Position numbers and translations under genes: made by a program
Shown here: positions 1 to 8,268 of the stretch, piece by piece
Layout of the letters: the number at the start of each line of letters is the position of its first letter
How positions within the stretch are numbered: the first letter of the stretch is position 1
Notes under the pieces: generated by a model
Seen by the model: the letters and a program-made list of their open reading frames with translations, nothing else
Database searches by the model: none
Told to the model about the DNA's origin: nothing
Assembly (NCBI RefSeq): GCF_036885605.1
Contig: NZ_CP142523.1
Location: 2,728,001 to 2,792,000, forward strand
Reading direction: 5' to 3'
Source: Janthinobacterium sp. TB1-E2
Lineage (GTDB): Bacteria > Pseudomonadota > Gammaproteobacteria > Burkholderiales > Burkholderiaceae_D
Length of the DNA stretch: 64,000 nucleotides

Positions 1-1606
1 GCAGATGCGGGTGGTCGATCGTGTACAGGATATGCACGAGGCCGCCCGCGATGGGATTGCAGGCATTGCTGCGCAACTCTTCCAGGTCCAGCGCCACGAT
101 GACGGGCGAGTTGTCGAAGACGATGGAATCGAGCCCGTCCGTGGCCACCAGCGCCAGGCTGATGCCGTCGCGCACTTCGAAGCCCAGGCGGTAGCGGCGT
201 ATCGGTTCGCTTTCGGCCGCCGTCAGGCTGCGGCCCGCGTCGAGGATGGGCAAGCCGCCCGGCAGCTTGGCCGGATGCAAGCTCGTGATGGCCGGCGTAT
301 TCACGGTCAGCAAGTCAAAGGTGCGCAGGAAGATGCTGGGCGCCACGTTGACGATGGCTGTCGTGCCGTCGCGCATGTCCACGGTGACGGGCTTGCCGTC
401 CACCCGTATCCAGCCGCCCGGTTTCAGATCGCCCGCATCGATGATGACGGGCGCCGAATCGCCGAGGCCCAGCCCGTTCGTATAGAACACATAGCCGACG
501 TGCGTGCCGAGGATTTGCGTCAACGGCGCCAGGCTGGCGGGCGCGACCGGGGGGATGGCCGTCGGGTCGTCGCTGCCGCCGGGCCAGGACCATTCGCCGA
601 TGAGGAAACGGTATTCGAGCGGGTTCGCGGGCATGGCGCTGTTGCGCAGCGGGCAATTGCCCTTCAGGGTGACGCCGCCGGCGAATACATACGAGGCGCC
701 GGGGCCGCCCGCATAGCCTTGCGCGGAAAAACCGGCCAGCGAGGGAAACGGGTGGATGTCGAAGATTTCCACCTGCTGCCAGTGAGGCACGCCTTCCACG
801 TCCGGCGGCAAGACTTCTTTCGAGCACAATTCCACGCAGAAACAGTGACCCACGTTTTCGCGGCCCGGCTGGCGGCCGTTGGCCTGCGTTTCCGACAGAA
901 TGATCACGCTGCCCAGTTGCGCCGTGAAATACACATCGGGCCCGCTGGCAAATTCCACGTTAATGAACGGAGAGAAAGGCGTCAAGGTGAAGTCCGACGT
1001 CAGGTAATCGATGCGGAAGCGCCCGCTGGCGTCCGTCACCGCGACGCCGAGCGCATCGTCCTGCAGCCAGTCGGCGTCGAAGGCCCGCACGGTGGCGCCG
1101 GCGATGGGCGCGTGGGGAGCGTCGCAGGTGCGCAGCCGGCCGCAGATGGTCCAGGCGCCGAAGCGGGCGCGCACCAGGCACCAGAAGCGTTGCGGCAGGC
1201 AATAGTCCCAGATGGCGAGGAAGTCGTTCTCGACCTGGCGCCAGCGGGGCTGGATGGTGGTGATGGAAAACTGCAGCGGCACGGGGTCTTTCGGCCCCGG
1301 TTTCAGCCGCGGCACGGTAGGGCACAGGATATCGACTTCCACGGCCTCGCCCTGGTAATCGCCGTCCAGGGTGAAACTGTAGTTGCCGTCCTCGTCCGTG
1401 CGCGCTTCCGCCAGCAGGAACGGCGCTTTCGCCTGCACTTCCTCGTCGGTGAGGATGGCGAAGGTTTCCTTGGCGCTGGCCATGGCCAGGGCCGTGACGT
1501 TTTGCGACTCGCGCGGCCGGTACAGGCGCACGATGACGTGGGACAAGGCTTCAGGACACTCGACACAGATCAAGCCGCATAGCTTGCCTCGCAGGATATA
1601 GGCCAT
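1..1606 (-). CDS. Large protein with carboxypeptidase-regulatory-like folds, N-terminal part (3' end beyond window)
   Basis: Reading the minus strand from the ATG at 1606 gives 535 codons without a stop down to the left edge, so the C-terminus is missing. A GGGAG ribosome site lies just upstream. Two segments look like carboxypeptidase-regulatory-like beta-sandwiches: about residues 60-105 (ARTDEDGNYSFTLDG) and 150-205 (GRLRTC, then AGATVRAFD and TDASGRFRIDY). The rest is rich in aromatic residues, Gly and Cys and I recognise no enzyme motif in it. No signal peptide or membrane segment is visible. Such domains usually form rigid beta modules in large structural, surface or secreted proteins. 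The function is unknown. The opposite strand is also open for a long stretch here, but its Arg/His/Gln-rich translation looks like a shadow. Confidence 0.8.
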   Translation of the reverse strand, partial: MAYILRGKLCGLICVECPEALSHVIVRLYRPRESQNVTALAMASAKETFAILTDEEVQAKAPFLLAEARTDEDGNYSFTLDGDYQGEAVEVDILCPTVPRLKPGPKDPVPLQFSITTIQPRWRQVENDFLAIWDYCLPQRFWCLVRARFGAWTICGRLRTCDAPHAPIAGATVRAFDADWLQDDALGVAVTDASGRFRIDYLTSDFTLTPFSPFINVEFASGPDVYFTAQLGSVIILSETQANGRQPGRENVGHCFCVELCSKEVLPPDVEGVPHWQQVEIFDIHPFPSLAGFSAQGYAGGPGASYVFAGGVTLKGNCPLRNSAMPANPLEYRFLIGEWSWPGGSDDPTAIPPVAPASLAPLTQILGTHVGYVFYTNGLGLGDSAPVIIDAGDLKPGGWIRVDGKPVTVDMRDGTTAIVNVAPSIFLRTFDLLTVNTPAITSLHPAKLPGGLPILDAGRSLTAAESEPIRRYRLGFEVRDGISLALVATDGLDSIVFDNSPVIVALDLEELRSNACNPIAGGLVHILYTIDHPHL

Positions 1607-1711
1607 GATGGCTCCCTTGCTGATGTGGACGGCGCGCCGCCCGGAATGGCGGCGCTGTTACCAAGCTAGCAAATGGGCAGCAGTCGGGCTTGATCCTGCG
1701 TAAAAGTATGG

Positions 1712-2242
1712 CTATTTGATCAGCGCCAATACCTCGCGGAAACGCGGGTGCTTGCAGTCGCGCAGCCATTCGAAGGCCAGCATCTCCACCGTCACCAGAT
1801 GGGCGCCCAGCTTGCCCAGGCGGGCCAGCGCCGCGTCGCGGCTGGCTCCCTGGCGCGAACCGACGGCGTCGATGGCGATGATCACTTCGTAGCCCAGTTC
1901 CAGCAGGCCGATGGCCGTCTGCAGCATGCACACATGGGCTTCGCACCCCGTGACGATGATCTGTTTGCGCCCGGCGGGCAGCATCTGCTGCAAGCCATCA
2001 AAACAGGCGCCGAAATGCGTCTTGTGCAAGGTCCGTTCGCACAGGGCGGCGATCTCTTCCACGTTCGGCCCCAATCCCTGGCGGTTCTGTTCCGTGCCCA
2101 GCACGGGCACGTCGAGCAGGCGGGCGATCTTTGCCAGGCGCAGGTTTTGCGCCAGCACGAGGCCCGCATCGTGGATGGCCGGCATCAGGCGGCCTTGCAG
2201 GTCGACAATGACCAGTACGGCCTGGTTCGCATCCATCAGCAT
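1712..2242 (-). CDS. Isochorismatase-family cysteine hydrolase
   Basis: A 176-residue protein with the isochorismatase-like (cysteine hydrolase) fold. The catalytic triad can be placed: Asp14 in VIVDLQ, Lys74 in LHKTHFGACF and Cys105 in GCEAHVC. Length and motifs match the short single-domain members (YcaC/nicotinamidase-like), which hydrolyse amides or vinyl ethers. The substrate cannot be read from sequence. I chose the ATG at 2242 because AAGGAG lies seven bases before it and the protein then begins at the family's first strand; the frame stays open further upstream but inside the LysR gene. It follows the LysR gene on the same strand after 50 bases, so the two may be co-transcribed. Confidence 0.88.
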   Translation of the reverse strand: MLMDANQAVLVIVDLQGRLMPAIHDAGLVLAQNLRLAKIARLLDVPVLGTEQNRQGLGPNVEEIAALCERTLHKTHFGACFDGLQQMLPAGRKQIIVTGCEAHVCMLQTAIGLLELGYEVIIAIDAVGSRQGASRDAALARLGKLGAHLVTVEMLAFEWLRDCKHPRFREVLALIK

Positions 2243-2292
2243 GGCGTTCTCCTTATTAGTATGTGGCGACAGTGTAGCGCGCGGCAGCGTGC

Positions 2293-3210
2293 TCAAGCTG
2301 GCCAGCTGGGCGTGGCCGTTTCGCCCATCAGGTAGGCGTGGTTCAAATCGATGGCGCTGCGCAGGTAGTTCCACAGGGCGCTGACCCTGGCGATATTGCG
2401 CCGCTCGCTCGGCGAGATCATCCAGAAGGCGCGCAGCAGGTCGATCTCGCCGTCGAGCACGGGCACCAGTTCGTTCGACTGCTGGGCCACGAAGCAGGGC
2501 AAGATCGCCAGCGCCTGGCCCGCGCGCGCCGCGTGGTACTGGGCGATGACGCTGGTGCTGCGAAACGCGCGCAGGGAATCGGGCGCCACGTTGTCCATGT
2601 AGCGCAGTTCCGAACTGAAGACCAGGTCGTCCACGTAGCCGATGATCGGGTGCTGCGCCAGTTGCGCCACGCTGGTGATCGGTGCGTGGCGCGCCAGGTA
2701 GGCTGGCGTGGCGTACAGTTTCAACCGGTAGTCCGATAATTTGGTCACCACATACGGGCCGGACAGGGGGCGCTCGATGGAAATGGCCACGTCCGCCTCG
2801 CGCTTGGACAGGCTGACGAAACGGGGCACGGCGATCAGGTCCACGCTGATGTGCGGGTAGCGGCCGCAAAACTGTGCCAGGTGGGGCGCCAGCACGATGG
2901 CGCCGAAGCCCTCGGTGGCGCCCAGGCGCACCTGGCCCGACAGCAGCCGGTTGTGTTCACCCAATTCCTCGGTGGCGGCAAACACCGTGCTTTCCATTGT
3001 TTCCGCGTATTCCATCAGGCGGTGGCCCTCGGGCGTCAGCTGGTAGCCCACGTAGTTGCGGTCGAACAGCTGCGTGCCCACCTGCTCCTCGAACTTGCGC
3101 ATGCGGCGCGACACGGTGGAGTGATCGATGCCCAGCTTTTTCGCCGCATCGACAAGGCCGGCGCTGCGCGTCAGTTCCAGGAAGACCCGTACATTGTCCC
3201 AATCGAGCAT
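2293..3210 (-). CDS. LysR-family transcriptional regulator
   Basis: A 305-residue LysR-type regulator. The N-terminal winged helix-turn-helix covers about residues 1-60 (VDAAKKLGIDHSTVSRRM, then LFDR), and the effector-binding domain covers about 90-290. The gene is divergent from the binding-protein gene at 3333, separated by 122 bases, the usual arrangement for a LysR regulator and its target. The isochorismatase-like gene lies directly downstream on the same strand. The inducer is unknown. A branched-chain amino acid or its catabolite would fit the mmsAB neighbours, but that is inference. Confidence 0.92.
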   Translation of the reverse strand: MLDWDNVRVFLELTRSAGLVDAAKKLGIDHSTVSRRMRKFEEQVGTQLFDRNYVGYQLTPEGHRLMEYAETMESTVFAATEELGEHNRLLSGQVRLGATEGFGAIVLAPHLAQFCGRYPHISVDLIAVPRFVSLSKREADVAISIERPLSGPYVVTKLSDYRLKLYATPAYLARHAPITSVAQLAQHPIIGYVDDLVFSSELRYMDNVAPDSLRAFRSTSVIAQYHAARAGQALAILPCFVAQQSNELVPVLDGEIDLLRAFWMISPSERRNIARVSALWNYLRSAIDLNHAYLMGETATPSWPA

Positions 3211-3260
3211 GGCAAACCCTCTCTGTGCATTTTTGCAAAGGAATTATGCATTAATTTCAC

Positions 3261-3289
3261 TTGAGCGCATATTTTTACACATGCAGAAT
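3261..3289 (+). promoter_or_regulatory. Candidate sigma-70 promoter for the binding-protein gene
   Basis: TTGAGC (3261-3266), 17 bases, then CAGAAT (3284-3289), inside the AT-rich gap between the divergent LysR and binding-protein genes. The -10 box matches four of six bases. ATGCAT-like repeats around 3246 and 3287 could be LysR half-sites. Inference from sequence only. Confidence 0.35.
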
Positions 3290-3332
3290 GCATCTACACA
3301 TATAAGAAAAACCCATCCACCTGGAGACACGC

Positions 3333-4547
3333 ATGAAAAAAACCGTTCTGGCCATGGGCGCGCTGGCGCTTACCCTGTCCTTTGGCGCGCACGCGCAGAT
3401 TTCCGATGGCGTCGTCAAGGTCGGCATCCTGACCGACATGTCCGGCCCGTATTCGGCCATGGGCGGGCGCGGCTCCGTCGTCGCCAGCCAGATGGCCGTC
3501 GAGGATTGTTTGAAGGCCGAATGCAAGGGCATGAAGATCGAGATCCTGTCGGCCGACCACTTGAACAAGGCCGACATCGCCGCCTCGAAGGCGCGCGAAT
3601 GGATAGACCGCGACAAGGTCGACGCCATCGCCGACCTGACCAATTCCTCGGTGGCCCTGTCCGTGCAAAAGCTGATGAAAGAAAAGGGCGGCATCGCCAT
3701 GTTCAGCGGCCCCGCCACAGGACGCCTGACGAATGAAGACTGCTCGCCGAACGGCTTCCACTGGATGTTCGACACGTATTCGCAGGCGGCCGGCACGGCG
3801 GCGGCGCTGACCAAGCTGGGGCAAAAATCGTGGTACTTCGTCACCGTCGACTACGCGTTCGGCCACTCGCTGGAAAAGGATGCCAGCGACGTCGTCAAGC
3901 GCAGTGGCGGCACAGTCGTGGGCGCCGTGCGCCATCCGCTGAACGCGTCCGATTTCTCGTCCTTCCTGGTGCAGGCGCAAGGCTCGAAAGCGCAGGTGAT
4001 CGGTCTGGCCAATGGCGGCGCGGACACGGTGTCTGCCATCAAGCAGGCGCGCGAATTCCGTATCGGCAGCGGCAAGGACCAGCGCCTGGCCGCCTTGCTC
4101 GTGTTCCTGTCCGACGTGCACGCGCTGGGGCTCGATACGGCCCAGGGCCTCGTCTACGCGGACGGTTTTTACTGGGATTACGACGACCGCAGCCGCGCGT
4201 TTGCCAAGCGCTTCGAAGCGCTCAACAAGGGCGCCAAGCCGACCATGGTGCAGGCGGGCGTGTATTCGAGCGTCTACCACTACCTGAAATCGGTGGCGGC
4301 CGCGAAGAGCGACGACTCGAAAATCGTCGCCCAGAAGATGCGCGAGCTGCCGATCAAGGATGCCGTCATGAACAACGCCTCGATCCGCCCCGACGGCCGC
4401 GTGATCCACGACATGTACCTGGTGCAGGTCAAAACCCCGGCCGAATCGAAAGGCGCGTGGGACTACCTGAAAGTGCTGTCGACCATTCCCGCCGACCAGG
4501 CGTTCAAGCCAATGGATGCGGCGGCGTGCAATTTGGTTAAAAAGTAA
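3333..4547 (+). CDS. ABC transporter substrate-binding protein, branched-chain amino acid type (Peripla_BP_6)
   Basis: A 404-residue exported binding protein. The signal peptide is residues 1-21 (cleavage after AHA, before Gln22). The mature part starts with VKVGILTDMSGPYSAMGG, characteristic of the LivJ/HAAT-type type-1 periplasmic fold, and the length fits. The start has a GGAG site (CTGGAGACACGC). No permease or ATPase gene lies nearby, so it must use a transporter encoded elsewhere or act as a sensor. Its neighbours are a divergent LysR gene and, 152 bases downstream, mmsA-mmsB, which suggests a link to valine or another branched substrate. Ligands of this family also include amides and aromatic acids. 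Confidence 0.88.
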   Translation: MKKTVLAMGALALTLSFGAHAQISDGVVKVGILTDMSGPYSAMGGRGSVVASQMAVEDCLKAECKGMKIEILSADHLNKADIAASKAREWIDRDKVDAIADLTNSSVALSVQKLMKEKGGIAMFSGPATGRLTNEDCSPNGFHWMFDTYSQAAGTAAALTKLGQKSWYFVTVDYAFGHSLEKDASDVVKRSGGTVVGAVRHPLNASDFSSFLVQAQGSKAQVIGLANGGADTVSAIKQAREFRIGSGKDQRLAALLVFLSDVHALGLDTAQGLVYADGFYWDYDDRSRAFAKRFEALNKGAKPTMVQAGVYSSVYHYLKSVAAAKSDDSKIVAQKMRELPIKDAVMNNASIRPDGRVIHDMYLVQVKTPAESKGAWDYLKVLSTIPADQAFKPMDAAACNLVKK

Positions 4548-4558
4548 TTTTAGTCTAT

Positions 4559-4664
4559 CGACGGAGCAGCATAAGGCCGGGGTCAGTTCCTTCGGAATCG
4601 GAATTTCCCCCACTGGGGGAAATTCCCCCGCCGGGTCTGACCCCAGTACTCCGCTGCTCCGTCG
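4559..4664. repeat. Nested inverted-repeat element (three concentric palindromes)
   Basis: Three concentric inverted repeats occupy the gap before mmsA: outer arms 4559-4570 and 4653-4664 (CGACGGAGCAGC / GCTGCTCCGTCG), middle arms 4579-4586 and 4637-4644 (GGGGTCAG / CTGACCCC), and an inner 11-base arm pair 4601-4611 and 4615-4625 (GAATTTCCCCC / GGGGGAAATTC) with a three-base loop. All arms are perfect. This looks like a small dispersed intergenic repeat (REP- or MITE-like) rather than a simple terminator, as there is no T-tract. No second copy was noticed in this window. Confidence 0.75.
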
Positions 4665-4699
4665 AGTCCTATGAACATCGCACACCCGGAGCCTCAACC

Positions 4700-6214
4700 A
4701 TGAACCAAGCCCTCACCCAAATCCCCGCCATCCCCCTGCACATCGCCGGCAAGCACCACGCTTCGACCAGCACCGAATGGCGCGACGTCATCAATCCGGC
4801 CACGCAGGAAATCGTCGCCAAGGTGCCGTTTTCCACGCCGGACGAAGTCAACCTGGCCGTCGCCACGGCCAAGGAGGCGTTCAAGACCTGGCGCAATACG
4901 CCGCTGGCGGCGCGCATGCGCATCATGCTCAAGTACCAGCACCTGATCCGCGAAAACATTGGTACTTTGGCCGAACTGATCACGCGCGAACACGGCAAGA
5001 CTTTGCCCGACGCGGAAGGGGAGGTGATGCGCGGCCTGGAAGTGGTGGAGCACGCGTGCTCGATCGCCACCCTGCAGCTGGGCGAGATCGCGGAAAACGC
5101 GGCCACCGGCGTCGACGTGTACAACATCTACCAGCCGCTGGGCGTGGGCGCCGGCATCACGGCCTTCAATTTCCCGGTCATGCTGCCATGCTTCATGTTC
5201 CCGATCGCCATCGCCTGCGGCAATACCTTTGTATTGAAACCGTCGGAGCAGGATCCGTCCTCGTCGATGTATCTGGTTGAACTGATGTACCAGGCGGGCT
5301 TGCCGGCCGGCGTGCTGAATGTCGTGCATGGCGGCGCGGACGTCGTCAACATGCTGTGCGACCATCCCGACATCAAGGCCGTGTCCTTCATCGGTTCCAC
5401 CCATGTGGGCACGCATGTGTATCGCCGCGCCAGCGAATCGGGCAAGCGCGCGCAATCGATGATGGGCGCGAAAAACCATTGCGTGGTGCTGGCCGACGCC
5501 AACAAGGAGCAGGCGATCAATAACCTGATCGGCGCCGCATTCGGCGCGGCCGGCCAGCGCTGCATGGCCAATTCCGTCGTGGTGCTGGTGGGCGAAGCCC
5601 GCTCCTGGCTGCCGGAAATCGTCGCCCGCTCGCAAGCGCTGAAAGTGGGGCCGGGCAGCGACCGCACGGCCGACCTGGGTCCGATGGTGTCGAAAGCGGC
5701 CATGCAGCGGGCGGAAAAACTGATACAGGCGGGCGTGGACGAAGGCGCGCAACTGCTGCTCGATGGCCGCGGTCACAAGGTGGCCGGCTATGAGGGCGGC
5801 AATTTCATGGGACCGACGATTTTCTCGAAGGTCGCCGCATCGAACTCCGTCTACACGCAGGAAATCTTCGGCCCCGCCATGTGCGTCGTCGAAACGGATA
5901 CCCTGGACCAGGCCATCGCCTTCATCAACGCCAACCCGAATGGCAACGGCACGTCGATCTTCACCTCGTCCGGCTGGGCGGGGCGCAAATTCCAGAACGA
6001 GATCGACGTGGGGCAGGTGGGCATCAACGTGGCCATTCCCGTGCCCGTCGCCTACTTCAGTTTCACGGGCTCGCGCGCATCGAAACTGGGCGACCTGGGC
6101 CCGAACGGCAAGCAAGCCTTGTACTTCTGGACGCAGACCAAGACCGTCACGGCGCGCTGGTTCGCCCCGGACGATGGCGGCAGCGGCGTCAATACCACCA
6201 TCTCGATGAAATAA
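4700..6214 (+). CDS. mmsA: Methylmalonate-semialdehyde dehydrogenase (CoA-acylating)
   Basis: A 504-residue aldehyde dehydrogenase of the CoA-acylating MmsA group. It oxidises (methyl)malonate semialdehyde to propionyl-CoA or acetyl-CoA with NAD+ and CoA, releasing CO2, in valine breakdown. The catalytic Cys is residue 288 in GAAGQRCMA, and MGAKNH and the ITAFNFPVM segment are typical of the family. The mmsB gene follows after ten bases, which supports valine catabolism. A second protein of the same family is encoded at 45867 within the inositol operon, so the two paralogues probably have separate pathway roles. The start ATG has GGAG about eight bases upstream. Confidence 0.94.
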   Translation: MNQALTQIPAIPLHIAGKHHASTSTEWRDVINPATQEIVAKVPFSTPDEVNLAVATAKEAFKTWRNTPLAARMRIMLKYQHLIRENIGTLAELITREHGKTLPDAEGEVMRGLEVVEHACSIATLQLGEIAENAATGVDVYNIYQPLGVGAGITAFNFPVMLPCFMFPIAIACGNTFVLKPSEQDPSSSMYLVELMYQAGLPAGVLNVVHGGADVVNMLCDHPDIKAVSFIGSTHVGTHVYRRASESGKRAQSMMGAKNHCVVLADANKEQAINNLIGAAFGAAGQRCMANSVVVLVGEARSWLPEIVARSQALKVGPGSDRTADLGPMVSKAAMQRAEKLIQAGVDEGAQLLLDGRGHKVAGYEGGNFMGPTIFSKVAASNSVYTQEIFGPAMCVVETDTLDQAIAFINANPNGNGTSIFTSSGWAGRKFQNEIDVGQVGINVAIPVPVAYFSFTGSRASKLGDLGPNGKQALYFWTQTKTVTARWFAPDDGGSGVNTTISMK

Positions 6215-6224
6215 GGAGGCCGCC

Positions 6225-7118
6225 ATGGCGACCAATATCGTTTTCATCGGCCTGGGGAACATGGGACTGCCCATGGCGCAAAACCTCGTGCGGGCCGGCC
6301 ATGCGGTGACGGGCTTTGACCTGGTCGCGGCCAGCGTGCGGCAGTTTGCCGATGGCGGCGGCCTGGTCTCCGATGACCAGGCGGCAGCGATAGGCCAGGC
6401 CGACATCGTCATCACCATGCTGCCGGCCAGCCGCCACGTGCTGGGCGCCTACCTTGGCGACGCGGGCATCCTGGCGCAGGCGCGGCCCGGCACCCTGCTG
6501 ATCGACTGTTCGACGATTTCCACCGAGGCGGCGCGCCAGGTGGGCCGCGCGGCGCAGGAGCAGGGCATGCCCATGCTGGACGCGCCCGTTTCCGGCGGCA
6601 CGGCGGGCGCCACCAACGGCACCCTGACCTTCATGGTGGGCGGCGAAGCCTCCGCGCTGGCGGCGGCGCGGCCCTATCTGGACGTCATGGGCAAGGCCAT
6701 CTTCCATGCGGGCGGCTCGGGTTGCGGCCAGACGGTCAAGATCTGCAACAACATGCTGCTGGGGATACTCATGATCGGCACCAGCGAAGCGATACGCCTG
6801 GGCGTGGCCAATGGCCTGGACCCGAAGGTGGTGTCGGACGTGATGGCGAAAAGCTCGGGCCGCAACTGGACCCTGGACGTGTACAACCCGTGTCCCGGCG
6901 TGGCCGAAAACGTGCCCGCATCGCGCGGCTATACGGGCGGCTTTGGCGTCGATTTGATGCTGAAAGACCTGGGCCTGGCCATGGAAAGCGCGCTGGCCAG
7001 CGGAGCGAGCGTGCCGCTGGGCGCCTTGTCGCGCAATTTGTACAGTTTGCACAGCAAGGCGGGATCTGGCGCGCTGGACTTTTCCAGCATTTATCAGCTA
7101 TTGGGCGATAAAGCTTAA
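6225..7118 (+). CDS. mmsB: 3-hydroxyisobutyrate dehydrogenase
   Basis: A 297-residue beta-hydroxyacid dehydrogenase that oxidises 3-hydroxyisobutyrate to methylmalonate semialdehyde, the substrate of MmsA encoded just upstream. The NAD-binding GLGNMG motif is at residues 9-14, the substrate-binding DAPVSGGTAGA loop near 120, and the catalytic Lys at 172 (QTVKICNN). Strong AAGGAGG site. Its stop codon overlaps the stop of the convergent DUF1090 gene by a few bases, leaving no room for a separate terminator. Confidence 0.94.
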   Translation: MATNIVFIGLGNMGLPMAQNLVRAGHAVTGFDLVAASVRQFADGGGLVSDDQAAAIGQADIVITMLPASRHVLGAYLGDAGILAQARPGTLLIDCSTISTEAARQVGRAAQEQGMPMLDAPVSGGTAGATNGTLTFMVGGEASALAAARPYLDVMGKAIFHAGGSGCGQTVKICNNMLLGILMIGTSEAIRLGVANGLDPKVVSDVMAKSSGRNWTLDVYNPCPGVAENVPASRGYTGGFGVDLMLKDLGLAMESALASGASVPLGALSRNLYSLHSKAGSGALDFSSIYQLLGDKA

Positions 7119-7507
7119 GGTTGCTGTGCCTGCAGGGCGGTCAGTTCCGCCCTGGCTTTTTCCAGCTTGCCTTCCAGCTTGGCGATTTTCTTCGGCTGTT
7201 TATTGGCTTCCTGGGCCAGGCGCAGCGAACGCTCCGTCTGGTTCACCTTGGCCTGTGCCTTGACGATCTTCTTGTTGTGGCGTTCGACCAAGGTGCTGTC
7301 ACGGCAGTGGGCATTGACTTCGTCGAGCGCGCGCGTGAGCCCCGCGACCTTGTCGGACAAGCCCTGTTCTTTGGCCTGGCGCAATTCGCTGCGGATGCTT
7401 TCGCGCTTGGCGGCGCAGCCGGCCAGCTGTGTGTCGGCGGCGCTGGCGGCTCCGCTTGCGGCGATGGCAAGGAGCAAGGTCAGGGCGGTTTTCGATAGAT
7501 GGTTCAT
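7115..7507 (-). CDS. DUF1090 family periplasmic protein
   Basis: A 130-residue protein with a signal peptide (residues 1-23, cleavage after ASA). The mature part is nearly all charged helix with two Cys residues (Cys31 and Cys48), and reads as a coiled coil with many Lys, Glu and Gln. This fits DUF1090 (E. coli YqjC-like), a family of unknown function. An AGGAA site precedes the ATG. It stands alone and converges on mmsB. Confidence 0.85.
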   Translation of the reverse strand: MNHLSKTALTLLLAIAASGAASAADTQLAGCAAKRESIRSELRQAKEQGLSDKVAGLTRALDEVNAHCRDSTLVERHNKKIVKAQAKVNQTERSLRLAQEANKQPKKIAKLEGKLEKARAELTALQAQQP

Positions 7508-7641
7508 AGTGTTCCTGTATCAGTGGCGGGCCCGTGCAATGTAAGCCCGCCGGGGTGCCCTGTCAAACTTCCCGTACCGTGCGCGCCTTCCTGGCGCGGC
7601 ATCGGCTACCATGCGTGTTTTCTTCTTTCCGACACCGTCGC

Positions 7642-8268
7642 ATGCCCAAGAAATTACTCTGTCTGCTTCCTTTTCTGCTGCCGCTGCCCGTCCTGGCGCA
7701 AACCTCGCCCACCTTGCTCGACCTGCAACTGATCGCCATCAAGGCCAGGGCGGATGTGGCCAGCCATAGCCCGCAAAGTATCGCCGAATTTGCCGAGACG
7801 CGGCGGCTGGCGGAAACGGGCGACGTGGAGGCACAGCTGGACCTGGCGCGCATGCTGCAGCTGGGCGTGGGCGCGCCGCAAGACACGGCGCAGTCGATGG
7901 CCTGGGTACGCAAGTCGGCCGAGGGCGGCTATGCGCCGGCGCAATCGGCTTTGGGCCTCGCCTATGCCGTGGGTGGGAAGGTGCCCATCGACCGCGTGCA
8001 GGGTGAATACTGGCTGCGCAAGGGCGTGGCGCAGGGCGACGCACTGGCGCAAACCATCCTGGCCCTGGAATTCATCAATGGCGGCAGCAGTGCCGAAGAA
8101 CAGGCGCTGGCCATCACCTGGCTGAAGGCGGCGGCGAACGAGCAGCACTTTGTGCCCGCCATGCGGCGCATGGTCGATGTGTACGTCAACGGTGAACTGG
8201 GACAACAGGCGAATGCCGAAGATGCGGCCGAATGGCGCGGCAAGCTGGCGGAAAGCGAAAAGAAATGA
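7642..8268 (+). CDS. Sel1-repeat protein, exported
   Basis: A 208-residue protein with a signal peptide (about 1-19, ending VLAQ) followed by roughly three Sel1-like helical repeats (AQLDLARMLQLGVG, SAEGGYAPAQSALGLAYAVGG, AQTILALEFINGG). These repeats are protein-interaction scaffolds. I use the ATG at 7642: longer in-frame starts would put a Cys/Arg-rich leader before the signal peptide. The stop overlaps the start of the next Sel1 gene (ATGA), so the pair is translationally coupled. No specific partner can be named. Confidence 0.85.
   Translation: MPKKLLCLLPFLLPLPVLAQTSPTLLDLQLIAIKARADVASHSPQSIAEFAETRRLAETGDVEAQLDLARMLQLGVGAPQDTAQSMAWVRKSAEGGYAPAQSALGLAYAVGGKVPIDRVQGEYWLRKGVAQGDALAQTILALEFINGGSSAEEQALAITWLKAAANEQHFVPAMRRMVDVYVNGELGQQANAEDAAEWRGKLAESEKK

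Noticed and set aside
5..1582. 525-codon plus-strand frame
   Set aside because: Arg/His/Gln/Ala-rich translation without domains; the minus-strand frame across the same bases gives a sensible protein with a good ribosome site.
4601..4625. Simple terminator of the binding-protein gene
   Set aside because: The palindrome is one of three nested repeats and has no T-tract after the outer stem.
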